Positions 23,902-32,804 of a stretch of DNA of 64,000 nucleotides are shown here, one piece after another (position 1 is the first letter of the stretch; each line of letters starts with the position of its first letter). The DNA is from Streptomyces sp. NBC_01298 (GTDB lineage Bacteria; Actinomycetota; Actinomycetes; Streptomycetales; Streptomycetaceae), in assembly GCF_035978755.1 (NCBI RefSeq), contig NZ_CP108414.1:8494001-8558000 (forward strand), in the 5' to 3' direction. The position numbers and the translations under genes are program-made. The notes under the pieces were generated by a model. The model saw nothing but the letters and a program-made list of their open reading frames with translations, was not told the origin of the DNA and searched no databases.

Positions 23902-25929
23902 CTAGAAGTAGACGTTCCAGGTGACGTTGACCGAGGAGGACTTGCCCGCGGCGTCGGTCACGGTGAGGGTGCTGCCGCCGAAGCCCCAGGTGGTGGGGGA
24001 GCCGGTGATGACCCCCGTGGCGGCGTTGACGCTCAGGCCGGCGGGCAGGCCCGTGGCCTTGAAGGCGTAGGGGGCGGTGCCGCCGGTGGCCTTGAGGGCG
24101 AGGCTGACGGGCTTGCCGATGTAGACGGTCTGGTTGCCCGGGTTCGTCAGGACGGGGCTGGTGCCGGTGACGGTGCTGACGGTCCAGGAGAAGGTGGCGG
24201 ACGCGGTCTTGCCGGCGTTGTCGGTGGCCGTGACGGTCACGTTGGAGGTTCCGGCCGTGGTGGCGGCACCGGTGATGGCTCCGGTCGTGGAGCCGATGCT
24301 CAGGCCGGCGGGCAGACCCGTCGCGGACCAGGCGTAGGGCGCGGTGCCACCGGCGGCCTTGACCGTCAGGTTGGCCGCGGCGCCGACGGCGGAGCTCTGG
24401 CTGCCGGGGTTGGTCACGGACAGGGCGGTGCCCGCCGTGGTGATGGTCCAGGAGAAGGAGGCGGAGCCGGTCTTGCCGGCGCTGTCGGTGGCGGTGACGG
24501 TCACGTTGGAGGTTCCGGCCGTGGTGGGGACGCCAGTGATGCCGCCGGTGTCGGAGGCGATGGCCAGGCCGGCGGGCAGGCCCGTGGCGGACCAGGTGTA
24601 GGGGGCCGTGCCACCCTCGGCGGTGTTCTTCAGCTCGGCTATCCGGGCGCCGATGACGCCGTTCTGGGCCGAGACCGCGGAGACGGTGACGTTGCCGGGC
24701 TGCGGGTTGGAGGTGGTCAGGGTCAGCTTGAACTTGGTCAGGGCCTCGATCACCGGCTGGAAGATGGTGAACTTCTCGCCGCTGCCCGAGGTACAGGTGG
24801 CACTGCCGCCGCCGGAGTGCAGGCCGACGGCCTTGCCGCCGGTCGCCGTGACGTACGAACCGCCGGAGTCGCCACCGGCCGAGCAGGCGCTGGAGTACGA
24901 CAGGCCGTCGATGACGACGTTGCCGTAGTCGACTCTCTGGTTGACCTTGGTGACCTCACCGCACTGCATGTTGGTGGTCTGGCCGGAGCGGCAGATCGCG
25001 GTGCCGACGATGGCCTCGGCCGAGCCGGTGACCGTGACGTCCGGCTTCGCCGTGTAGCCCGACACCCTCGGGGCGAGGTTCCATCCCGCCTGGTCGACGT
25101 CGACCAGGCCGAAGTCGCCCTCGGAGCTGTTGATGCTGCTCTTGCCGTCCTTGTTGGACGTACCCATGCGGGTCCCGTCCTTGCCGTACACCGGCTGGTT
25201 GACGTCGTTGGTGCAGTGGCCGGCCGTCAGGAACGTCTTGCCGCTGTCCGCGGTCCGGCTGGCGGCGAACCCGATCGAGCAAGGGCTCTCGGAGCCCGGC
25301 ACCCACTTCTCGCCGCCGACCACGTCACCGCCCTGCTGGCGCGGGCTGCCGGAGGTCTCGGTGACGTGGACGATGCCGCCCAGGGCGCCGAGGCGGGCGA
25401 CGAAGGCGTCGGTGGACGCGTTGCGCGCCGTCCGGTCGACCGTGACGTCGATCCGGTTGTTCCGGACGTCAGGGCCCCAGGACACCACACCCGCGATCCC
25501 GGACCCGATGTCGCGGGTCACGGCCCGGGCGGTGGCGGCCAGTTCGGCCGGGCTGTAGCGGGCCGTCCGGGCCACGGCGCCCGCGTCCCGCACCACCGCG
25601 GCGTCCGCCGCGCCGGAGACGGCCGCGTTCAGCCGGCCCGTGGAGGAGTCGAACCACATGCCCGCCACCCGGTCGCCGATCCGGCCCCGGATGAGGGTGG
25701 CCGCCTTGCCGGCCGCGGTCTCGTCCGCGATCCGGTCCCGGACCTGCGCGGCGGAGAGGTGGAGGTCGCGCTGCATGGCCTCGAGGACCTGCGGGGACAC
25801 GGACGGTCCGGGCCGCGCGGCCGGGGTGGCCTGAGCGGGCAGGGCGCCGAGGCCACCGAGCGCGACGACGGCCGTGACCGAGGCGGCCGCGACAGAGGCC
25901 CACTTGGGCCTGTTTGGCAGATTTCGCAC
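23902..25929 (-). CDS. Secreted streptogrisin-like S1 protease with three Ig-like C-terminal repeats
   Basis: 675 residues from GTG 25929, chosen for AAGGGA about 5 bases upstream. Signal peptide to ~residue 36 (ALPAQA), then an alpha-lytic-type prodomain (~45-195), then a chymotrypsin-fold protease: His238 in TAGHC, Asp272 in GDFGLVDVD, Ser355 in GGDSGGSY. Residues ~425-675 hold three ~85-residue Ig-like (He_PIG type) units, each with GGTAPY-x-W/F-x-ATGLPAGL, TG-x-ITG and a TATD-x-AGK-like strand. Units 1 and 2 are almost identical in DNA. It is exported, auto-activated by prodomain removal and probably tethered to a polymer or cell surface by the repeats. Confidence 0.85.
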   Translation of the reverse strand: MRNLPNRPKWASVAAASVTAVVALGGLGALPAQATPAARPGPSVSPQVLEAMQRDLHLSAAQVRDRIADETAAGKAATLIRGRIGDRVAGMWFDSSTGRLNAAVSGAADAAVVRDAGAVARTARYSPAELAATARAVTRDIGSGIAGVVSWGPDVRNNRIDVTVDRTARNASTDAFVARLGALGGIVHVTETSGSPRQQGGDVVGGEKWVPGSESPCSIGFAASRTADSGKTFLTAGHCTNDVNQPVYGKDGTRMGTSNKDGKSSINSSEGDFGLVDVDQAGWNLAPRVSGYTAKPDVTVTGSAEAIVGTAICRSGQTTNMQCGEVTKVNQRVDYGNVVIDGLSYSSACSAGGDSGGSYVTATGGKAVGLHSGGGSATCTSGSGEKFTIFQPVIEALTKFKLTLTTSNPQPGNVTVSAVSAQNGVIGARIAELKNTAEGGTAPYTWSATGLPAGLAIASDTGGITGVPTTAGTSNVTVTATDSAGKTGSASFSWTITTAGTALSVTNPGSQSSAVGAAANLTVKAAGGTAPYAWSATGLPAGLSIGSTTGAITGAATTAGTSNVTVTATDNAGKTASATFSWTVSTVTGTSPVLTNPGNQTVYIGKPVSLALKATGGTAPYAFKATGLPAGLSVNAATGVITGSPTTWGFGGSTLTVTDAAGKSSSVNVTWNVYF

Positions 25930-26491
25930 GGAAATCCCTTCATGGGGGGCGGACCGGAGGGGTAGGCCGGTACGGATGGGCGTCCCGTGGGGGAGCACGG
26001 GACCCGTTCACGTCCCCGGAGCGCGGAGGTCGGGGAGCCGCTTCTGCGCACTCCGGGGTGGCCAACAGAGTGATCCCGGGCCGGTACCACGAGCATCGGA
26101 GGAATCCCTTGCTGCGATGTAGCAATGCCTCGGCGCCCGTTGCGCCGCACCCTGCCCCAACCCGCCCAGCCCCGGCCCGCGTTGTCCTCCCGGGTTGTCC
26201 TCACGCGGTGTCCTCACGCGTCGGCCGGGGCCGGGGCTCGCGCGCGCGGCGCGGGCGGCGGCCCGCGCGGCGCGCGCGACGGCGTCCCGGGCCCGTCGCG
26301 CCGGGCCCGGGACGCTGTACGGCGGGCCGCCCGGACCGCGCCCCCGCTCCTCCCGTGGAGGGTGCGGTGCCCCGGGTCTGCCACCCCGCACCCGGAGCTG
26401 GAACGGCCCGCCGTCGCACCACCATCGCCGGGAGCGGCACCCCTTGGCATCAGGGGAAACCCTTGATCCCCCGGCCCGGCGGCACCCGGCG
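25930..26491. other. Non-coding gap between divergent protease and LAL regulator genes
   Basis: About 560 bases with no supportable gene. It holds a short inverted repeat TTGCT-N7-AGCAA (26109-26125), GC-rich self-complementary stretches around 26270-26310, and the ordinary leader of the protease. Both promoters must lie here. Confidence 0.5.
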
Positions 26492-26520
26492 TTGTCACGC
26501 GCACCGACGCCGCCTACGGT
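26492..26520 (+). promoter_or_regulatory. Consensus-like promoter of a leaderless LAL mRNA
   Basis: TTGTCA (26492-26497) and TACGGT (26515-26520) are separated by exactly 17 bases. The expected start point, 7-9 bases after the -10, falls on the GTG start codon at 26529, and no ribosome site exists. Confidence 0.6.
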
Positions 26521-26528
26521 GCCTCCTC

Positions 26529-29462
26529 GTGACGCCAGACTCTGAATGGGACGACCCCGCGGACGACCCCGCGGACAGCCCCGCGGACAGCCCCGCGGAC
26601 AGCCCCGCGGACAGCCCCGCGCCGGTCGCGGGGGGCCGGTACGCGGTCCCGGGCGCGGCCGGCCGTGCGGCCGCGCTGCTGGAGCGGGACGGGCGGGTGG
26701 CGCTCGCCGGCCCCTGGGGCGCGGGCAAGACCACCGTCCTGGAGGAGGTGCTGCGCACCCTGGCCCCGGCCTCGGGAACTGCCGGCGGCCCCAACTCCGG
26801 CTCCGGCTCCGGCTCCGGCTCCGCGCGTACGGTGCTGCGCGTCACCGCGGTCGAAGAGGACCGCGGCCACGTCTTCGGCGCGCTCGCCCAGATGCTGTCC
26901 CACTGCGGCCCGGCCCACCTCGCGGTGCTCTCCGGCCGGCAGAACGAGGTGGTCGACCGGATCCTGCACCGGGGCGCCGACGAACCGCTCGCCGGCTCCG
27001 AGCAGTTGCCCGCGCGCCTCGCGGTGACCGCGCTGCTGGCTTCGGGCCGCTGGATCCTGGCGGTGGACGGGGCTCAGTGGCTCGATCCGGCCAGCGCCGA
27101 CGTCCTCGGCTACGCCCTGCGCACCCTCGCCGCACCCGGACTCACCGCGATCGTCACCGAACGCGTCCACGGCCGGGCGCAGGCCGCGGCCCGGCTGCTC
27201 GGCGGGCATCCCGCGCAGGTCGACGTGGACCCGCTCGACTCGGAGGAGACGGCCGCGCTGCTCGACGCGCACGGCCTGCCCACCCGCTGGGCCGGCCCCC
27301 TGCAGAGCCACTGCGGCGGACACCCCCTGCTGACCTCCGTGTCCTGTACGGCGCTCGCCCGGCTGCCCGCCTCGCAGCGGCACCGGCCCGCCATGGCCGG
27401 GCAGGCGGTCGACGCGGCCGGCGCCTGGCTGCGCTCCACACTGGGCGACGACGCCCGGCACACCCTGATGCTCGCCGCCCTGACGAGCCGGCCCTCCCTG
27501 CCGCTCCTCCTGCGGGCGGGCCGCTCCGACGCCGAGGAACACCTGGCCCAGGCCCAGGCCGCCGGGGTGCTGAGCGTGGACCCGGCGAGCGCAGTCCACT
27601 TCACGGCGGCCGCCCTCGCCCGGGCCGCCGCCCGCTCCGGGGCCCGGCCGCTGCGCGCGGCCCACCTGACGCTCGCGCGGGCCGTCGGAGACCCCGTGCA
27701 CGAGGTGCGCCACCGGGCCCTCGCCGCGGACCTGCCCGACCAGGGACTCGCCGAGGACACCGAGACCGCCGCGACCACCGCCCGCGAGGCGGGAGAACGC
27801 TCCCTGGCCGCCGAGCTGTTCCTCCTGGCCGCCGAACTCACCCCGCCGGCCCGCTCCGCCACGCGCATCCGAAGGCTCTCGTACGCCGCCCAGGAGGCGG
27901 CCTGCGCCGGCTCCGTCGACATCGCGCGACAAGCGGCCGACGCGCTGACCGCCAGCAGGGCCGAGCCCACCGACCAGGTCACCGCGCTGCTCGCCGTCGT
28001 CGACGCCCACGGCCAGGCCATCTCCGATCTGGAGCCGCTGCTCGCACGCTGCCGGGAACTCGCGGCGGGCCACCCCGACCTGCTCGCCGCCGTCGAGCTC
28101 CGTGCGGCCATCGCCGCCAACGTCGCCCACGCGGCCCCGGAGCGGGCCCTGCGCGCGGCCGGCCGGGCCGCCGAACTCGCCGCCGCCGGAGGCCACCGGC
28201 CCCTCCAGGCCGCCGCCTTGACCATGCGCGCCCGGATGGAACGCGTCCTCGGCACCGCCGACGCGCCGGGCACCCTCGCCGAGGCCCTCGCCCTCGGGAT
28301 CCCGGCCCAGCACTCCGGCATCCGCAACAGCGCCCAGTACCTCGCCGCCCGGCACGCCGTCTTCGACGACCGGCTGGCCGAAGCGCGCGAACGGCTCGTG
28401 GAACTGCTCGCGCTCGCCGAGCACGAGGGCGACGCCGAGGACCTGGTCGACATCTGGCGCAGCCTCGCCGAGGTGGACACCCGCCTCGGTGCCTGCGCCC
28501 CGGCGCTCGCGTGGGCCGATCAGGCCGTACGGCTGTCCACGGAGGCCGGGCTGTCCATGGGCCCCGCCTGGTACACCGCGGCGCTGACGCAGAGCGCCGC
28601 CGGATCCTTCGCGGCGGCCCTGCGCACCGCCTCGTGCGGGGCCCGCGCCTCACAGGAGGAGGGCGACGGACTGTACGTGTCGCGCAACCTCTGGATCATG
28701 GGCGCGGTCCAGCTGCACACCGGGGACGTCGCCGACGCCGTGGCCTCCCTCACGGCCGTCGCCGAGGCCGAGCGGCACGTCCCGTCCGCCGATCCCGGCA
28801 TGTTCCGCTGGCAGCCGGACGCCGTGGAGGCCTTCACCTGCGCGGGCCGCCTCGACCTGGCCCGCGAACTGCTGGAGCGCGCGCGGCCCGTCGCCGGCGC
28901 GGCCGGGGCCGACTCGGGACCGGGGGCGGCGCTGGACCGGGCCCACGGGATCCTGCTGGCCCGCGACGGCGCCGTGGAGGAGGCGAGCGGCCTGCTGCAC
29001 CGCACGGCGGACGCCTTCGAACGGCTGGGACTGCCTCTGGAGCAGGCCCGTACGCTGCTCGCCCTGGGCCGGGTCGAGCGGGCCCGCCGGCGCCAGGCGG
29101 CGGCCCGTACGGCCTGGGAGGCGGCCCGGGCCGTCTTCGACGACACCGGCGCCCGCCCCTGGCAGGAGCTCACCCGGGAGCTCCTCGACCGGGCGGGCGG
29201 ATCGGCTCCGGCACCGGGCCAGGCCGCGGGACCCGCGGCGGGCGGGAGCAGGCTGACCGAGTCCGAGTCGCGCCTGGCGGACCTCATCTGCCAGGGCGCC
29301 ACCAACCAGCAGGCCGCCCAGCACATGTTCATCTCGGTGAAGACCGTCGAGGGCATGCTGAGCCGCGTCTACCGCAAGCTCGGCGTCCGCTCGCGCACCC
29401 AGCTCGCCGCGGCCCGCGCCGCCGCGCCCCCGGCCCCGGACGCGCGAACGCCCCCCGAATGA
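26529..29462 (+). CDS. LAL-type LuxR-family transcriptional regulator
   Basis: 977 residues from GTG 26529. An acidic tandem ADSP repeat (~residues 9-30, 12-bp DNA unit GCGGACAGCCCC) precedes a STAND/AAA ATPase: Walker A GPWGAGKTT (~61-69), Walker B ILAVDGAQWLD (~177). A long TPR-like helical middle (~400-900) follows, and the C-terminus is a LuxR HTH (~908-972, LTESESRLADLICQGATNQQ ... VKTVEGMLSRVYRKLGV). LALs are ATP-dependent activators of degradative or antibiotic genes. It diverges from the secreted protease gene, a possible target. Expression from a near-consensus promoter as a leaderless message is predicted. Confidence 0.88.
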   Translation: MTPDSEWDDPADDPADSPADSPADSPADSPAPVAGGRYAVPGAAGRAAALLERDGRVALAGPWGAGKTTVLEEVLRTLAPASGTAGGPNSGSGSGSGSARTVLRVTAVEEDRGHVFGALAQMLSHCGPAHLAVLSGRQNEVVDRILHRGADEPLAGSEQLPARLAVTALLASGRWILAVDGAQWLDPASADVLGYALRTLAAPGLTAIVTERVHGRAQAAARLLGGHPAQVDVDPLDSEETAALLDAHGLPTRWAGPLQSHCGGHPLLTSVSCTALARLPASQRHRPAMAGQAVDAAGAWLRSTLGDDARHTLMLAALTSRPSLPLLLRAGRSDAEEHLAQAQAAGVLSVDPASAVHFTAAALARAAARSGARPLRAAHLTLARAVGDPVHEVRHRALAADLPDQGLAEDTETAATTAREAGERSLAAELFLLAAELTPPARSATRIRRLSYAAQEAACAGSVDIARQAADALTASRAEPTDQVTALLAVVDAHGQAISDLEPLLARCRELAAGHPDLLAAVELRAAIAANVAHAAPERALRAAGRAAELAAAGGHRPLQAAALTMRARMERVLGTADAPGTLAEALALGIPAQHSGIRNSAQYLAARHAVFDDRLAEARERLVELLALAEHEGDAEDLVDIWRSLAEVDTRLGACAPALAWADQAVRLSTEAGLSMGPAWYTAALTQSAAGSFAAALRTASCGARASQEEGDGLYVSRNLWIMGAVQLHTGDVADAVASLTAVAEAERHVPSADPGMFRWQPDAVEAFTCAGRLDLARELLERARPVAGAAGADSGPGAALDRAHGILLARDGAVEEASGLLHRTADAFERLGLPLEQARTLLALGRVERARRRQAAARTAWEAARAVFDDTGARPWQELTRELLDRAGGSAPAPGQAAGPAAGGSRLTESESRLADLICQGATNQQAAQHMFISVKTVEGMLSRVYRKLGVRSRTQLAAARAAAPPAPDARTPPE

Positions 29463-29483
29463 CCTGGGGTCACTCGGGGGGCG
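29449..29483. terminator. Bidirectional terminator overlapping the LAL 3' end
   Basis: CGCCCCCCGA (29449-29458) pairs with 29474-29483, and the loop itself contains TGACC-TGG-GGTCA, giving one long stem with a single mismatch. It begins inside the last codons of the LAL gene and faces the convergent GAPDH gene, which stops at 29518. Confidence 0.65.
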
Positions 29484-29517
29484 TCCGGTGGAACCGGTCC
29501 TACGGGGCCTCGGGCGA

Positions 29518-30963
29518 TCAGGCCGCCGGCGCCGGGTAGGTCGGGTACTCGACTCCGGAGACGTACTGGACGACCCGGACGACCTGGCAGGAGTAGCCGA
29601 ACTCGTTGTCGTACCAGAGGTAGAGGATCGCGTTGTCCCCGTCGACCTTGGTGGCGCCCGCGTCGACGATCGAGGCGTGACGCGAGCCGATGAAGTCGCT
29701 GGAGACCGCGTCCGGCGCCGTGGTGAAGTCGATCTGGCGCTTCAGCGGGGAGGTCAGCGACACCTCGCGGAGGTAGTCGAGCACCTCCTCGCGGGTGGTC
29801 TCGCGGCCCAGGCGCAGGCTGAGGATCGCGATCGAGACGTCCGGGACGGGGACGCGGATCGAGCTGCCGCTGATCGGGGCCTTGAGGTCGGGCAGCGCCT
29901 TGGCGACGGCCGAGGCCGCGCCGGTCTCCGTCATCACCATGTTGAGCGGCGCGGAACGGCCGCGACGGTCGGCACTGTGGTAGTTGTCCAGCAGGTTCTG
30001 GTCGTTGGTGAACGAGTGGACGGTCTCCACGTGGCCGCGCAGAACGCCGTACTCGTCCGCCATCGCCTTCAGCGGCGGGACGATCGCGTTGGTGGTGCAG
30101 GAGGCGCAGGACAGGATCTGCTCGTCCGGCTTGATCGTGTCGTGGTTGACGCCGTGCACGATGTTCGGGACGTCGCCCTTGCCCGGGGCCGTCAGGACGA
30201 CCTTGTCGATACCGGGGCGCAGGTGCTTCGACAGACCCTCGCGGTCGCGCCACTTTCCGGTGTTGTCGATCAGGATGGCGTCCTTGATGCCGTACGCCGT
30301 GTAGTCGACCTCGGACGGGTCGTTGGCGTAGATCACCTTGATCTCGTTGCCGTTGGCGATGATCGTGCTGGTCGCCTCGTCCACGGTGATCGTGCCCTGG
30401 AACTGGCCGTGGATCGAGTCGCGGCGCAGCAGCGAGGCGCGCTTGACGAGGTCCGCCTCACCGCCGCCGCGGACGACGATGGCGCGCAGGCGCAGGCCGT
30501 TGCCGGAACCGGTCTTCTCGATGAGCAGGCGGGCGACGAGGCGGCCGATGCGGCCGAAGCCGTACAGGACCACGTCGCGGCCCTCGCCGCGCTCGATCTT
30601 GTTGGCGCCGGTGGCACCGGAGACGGCGCCGGCGGTGAACTCCTCCACCGACAGACCGCGGTCGTCCGTCGCGTACGCCGCGGCGAGCATGCCGAGGTCG
30701 ATCTGCGAGGGACCGAGGTCGAGGGTGGTGAGCGCCTGGAGGAAGGGGAGGGTCTCGGTGACCGAGAGTTCCTCGCCGTCGATCTGGCGCGCGAAACGGT
30801 GGGTCTTGAGAATGCTCACCACGGACTTGTTCACCAAGGAGCGGCTGTGCAGGAGGATCGTGACGTCCCGCTCCCGGTGCAGCTTGCCGATGATCGGGAT
30901 CATCGACTCCGCGATCTTCTCGCGGTTCTTCCAGTTGGTGAACGAGTCGTCATTGACAGTCAC
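29518..30963 (-). CDS. gap: Glyceraldehyde-3-phosphate dehydrogenase, long form
   Basis: 481 residues, about 140 longer than ordinary GAPDH. Residues 1-~125 are the extra N-terminal module (NWKNREKIAESMIPIIGKL...). The NAD fold follows with YGFGRIGRLVARLL, the active site is ILSCASCTTNAIVPPL (catalytic Cys), and the C-terminus has LYLWYDNEFGYSCQVVRVVQY. The long form is widespread in actinobacteria beside a conventional gap and may serve a gluconeogenic or stress role. GTG 30963 has only a weak GAAAGA leader. It stands alone, with a terminator shared with the LAL gene. Confidence 0.9.
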   Translation of the reverse strand: MTVNDDSFTNWKNREKIAESMIPIIGKLHRERDVTILLHSRSLVNKSVVSILKTHRFARQIDGEELSVTETLPFLQALTTLDLGPSQIDLGMLAAAYATDDRGLSVEEFTAGAVSGATGANKIERGEGRDVVLYGFGRIGRLVARLLIEKTGSGNGLRLRAIVVRGGGEADLVKRASLLRRDSIHGQFQGTITVDEATSTIIANGNEIKVIYANDPSEVDYTAYGIKDAILIDNTGKWRDREGLSKHLRPGIDKVVLTAPGKGDVPNIVHGVNHDTIKPDEQILSCASCTTNAIVPPLKAMADEYGVLRGHVETVHSFTNDQNLLDNYHSADRRGRSAPLNMVMTETGAASAVAKALPDLKAPISGSSIRVPVPDVSIAILSLRLGRETTREEVLDYLREVSLTSPLKRQIDFTTAPDAVSSDFIGSRHASIVDAGATKVDGDNAILYLWYDNEFGYSCQVVRVVQYVSGVEYPTYPAPAA

Positions 30964-31073
30964 AGAATTATCTTTCGAGCTAGGCGGCGCTCATATGCTA
31001 ACCCGCGCGCGGATCGCTCCGTCAGGCACCCCCTGAACACCTCCTGCACACCTTCTGATCAGCCCCTCAGCCC

Positions 31074-31796
31074 TCAGCCCTCGGCGCGCTGGGTCACGGG
31101 AGCGGTGCTCTCGTCGCCCAGGAACTCGTACCAGCGGCGCTGGAGGCACAGGTAACGGGTGTCCGCCTCGGCGAGCGCGAGGAAGGAATCGACCGTGTCG
31201 GCCAGTCGTCCGCGCAGGCTCGGATCGGTCAGCTCGCCGTCCTCGCCGAAGGCCGAGTGCGCCATGGCGAGACTGAACATGTCGGGGTACACCCGGGCTC
31301 CGAGGTGTTCCAGCGGGACCCGCAGCGCCCAGAGCCCGCGGTTCCCGCCGATCATCGACGGGGAGGCGGACACCAGCAGGGTCTGCTTGTCCTTGAAGGG
31401 CTGCGGCCGGAACCGGGACACCCAGTCGACGGCGTTCTTCAGGACGCCGGGTACGGAGGCGTTGTACTCGGGCGAGGCGATCACCAGGGCCTGCGCCGCG
31501 AGCAGCCGCTCGCGCAGGGCCGCCGCCCCGGCGGGCTGGCCTTCCGCCTGCTCGGCGTCGCCGTCGTAGGTGGGCATCACGAAGTCCCCGATCCGGGCGA
31601 GGTCCGCGACCGCGCCCGACCGCTCGACCTGACCGGCGACGAGCGCGGCCAGCCGGGCGTTCACGGAGCCCTCGCGGGACGATCCCGCGAGGACGAGGAC
31701 CCGTAGCGCCTCGGTTCCGGAGGTGACGCTCGGGGAATCCGGCGCGGCCGGGTCCGTCGGGAACTTCGGGCTCTGGGGCTGGTTCGCATCGCTCAC
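31074..31796 (-). CDS. NADPH-dependent FMN reductase-family flavoprotein
   Basis: 240 residues from GTG 31796. After a ~40-residue polar leader the flavodoxin-like fold shows LVLAGSSREGSVNARLA (FMN phosphate loop), SPEYNASVPGVLKNAVDWVS and a downstream helical tail that is longer than usual. Enzymes of this type reduce quinones, azo compounds or free FMN using NAD(P)H. The leader has TACGGT 7 bases before the GTG and no ribosome site, so a leaderless message is plausible. Confidence 0.8.
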   Translation of the reverse strand: MSDANQPQSPKFPTDPAAPDSPSVTSGTEALRVLVLAGSSREGSVNARLAALVAGQVERSGAVADLARIGDFVMPTYDGDAEQAEGQPAGAAALRERLLAAQALVIASPEYNASVPGVLKNAVDWVSRFRPQPFKDKQTLLVSASPSMIGGNRGLWALRVPLEHLGARVYPDMFSLAMAHSAFGEDGELTDPSLRGRLADTVDSFLALAEADTRYLCLQRRWYEFLGDESTAPVTQRAEG

Positions 31797-31905
31797 GTGC
31801 GGGACCGTACGGGACCCGCCGGTGCTCCCCGCGGCGCGGCGCACGGGCTGTCACCCGGACGGGGTCAGGCGGATGGGGTCAGCCGGGCGGGGGCGGCTCA
31901 CGGGG

Positions 31906-32673
31906 TCAGCCCGCGCTCCAGCCGCCGTCGAGCGGGAGCGAGGTGCCCGTCACGTAACCGGTGTGCGGACCGCACAGCCACAGGGCGGCCGCCGCGACCT
32001 CCTCGGGCTCGATGAGCCGCTTGATCGGCGACCGGGTCAGCAGCACCTCGGAGAGCACGTCCCCGGCGGCTATGCCGTGCGCGGCGGCCTGGTCCAGGAT
32101 CTGCCCCTCGACCAGGGGGGTGCGGACGTAGCCGGGGCTGATGCAGTTGCTGGTGACCCCGTACGGGGCCCCCTCGATCGCCGTGACCTTGCTCAGCCCC
32201 TCCAGCCCGTGCTTGGCCGCCACGTAGGCCGATTTGTACGCGCTGGCGCGCAGCCCGTGCACGCTGGAGATGTTGACCACCCGGCCCCAGCGGGCGGCGT
32301 ACATGTGCGGCAGCACGTGGCGCAGCAGCAGGAAGGGCGCGGTGACCATCACCTGCTGGATCAGGGTGAAGCGTTCGGGCGGGAACTCGGTGATCGGGGC
32401 GACGTGCTGGAGCCCGGCGCTGTTGACCAGGATGTCGACGGCGCCGGGCAGCTCCCCGATGGCGGCGGGATCGGCCAGGTCGACGGCGTGGGCGTACCCG
32501 CCGACGAGGCCGGCGACGGCCTTCGCCGCCTCGGCGTCGACATCGGCCACGTGCACGACGGCCCCGGCCTCGGCCAGGGCCACCGCGCACGCCCGGCCGA
32601 TACCGCTGCCGCCGCCCGTCACCAGGGCCACGCGTCCCGGCAACCGGGTGGGGGAAGGAAGTTCGCTCGTCAT
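31906..32673 (-). CDS. 3-hydroxybutyrate dehydrogenase (SDR family)
   Basis: 255 residues from ATG 32673. Classical SDR: VTGGGSGIGRA cofactor loop, NSAGLQHVAPI (the LQHV-PI phrase is characteristic of 3-hydroxybutyrate dehydrogenases), NISSVHGL with the catalytic Ser, and SAYVAAKHG with Tyr-x3-Lys. It oxidises (R)-3-hydroxybutyrate to acetoacetate with NAD. With the PHB depolymerase, oligomer hydrolase and ScoAB genes downstream on the map, all on the minus strand, it completes a route from polyhydroxybutyrate to acetoacetyl-CoA. TACGCT 7 bases upstream and no ribosome site suggest a leaderless message. Confidence 0.85.
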   Translation of the reverse strand: MTSELPSPTRLPGRVALVTGGGSGIGRACAVALAEAGAVVHVADVDAEAAKAVAGLVGGYAHAVDLADPAAIGELPGAVDILVNSAGLQHVAPITEFPPERFTLIQQVMVTAPFLLLRHVLPHMYAARWGRVVNISSVHGLRASAYKSAYVAAKHGLEGLSKVTAIEGAPYGVTSNCISPGYVRTPLVEGQILDQAAAHGIAAGDVLSEVLLTRSPIKRLIEPEEVAAAALWLCGPHTGYVTGTSLPLDGGWSAG

Positions 32674-32804
32674 GGCTGGAAGCGTAGGGAGGGCCCCGGG
32701 CGCCGCCCACGGTGCCGGGAACCACACTCGGCGGCGCCCTTATGGAGACGATCACCATGTGGGCCCGGCGCCGGCCGGCGGTACGGACCGCGACCGGTTC
32801 GGCC

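Noticed and set aside
31797..31905. A gene in the short gap between the FMN reductase and 3-hydroxybutyrate dehydrogenase
   Set aside because: Only about 110 bases; no start with ribosome site and no conserved motif.
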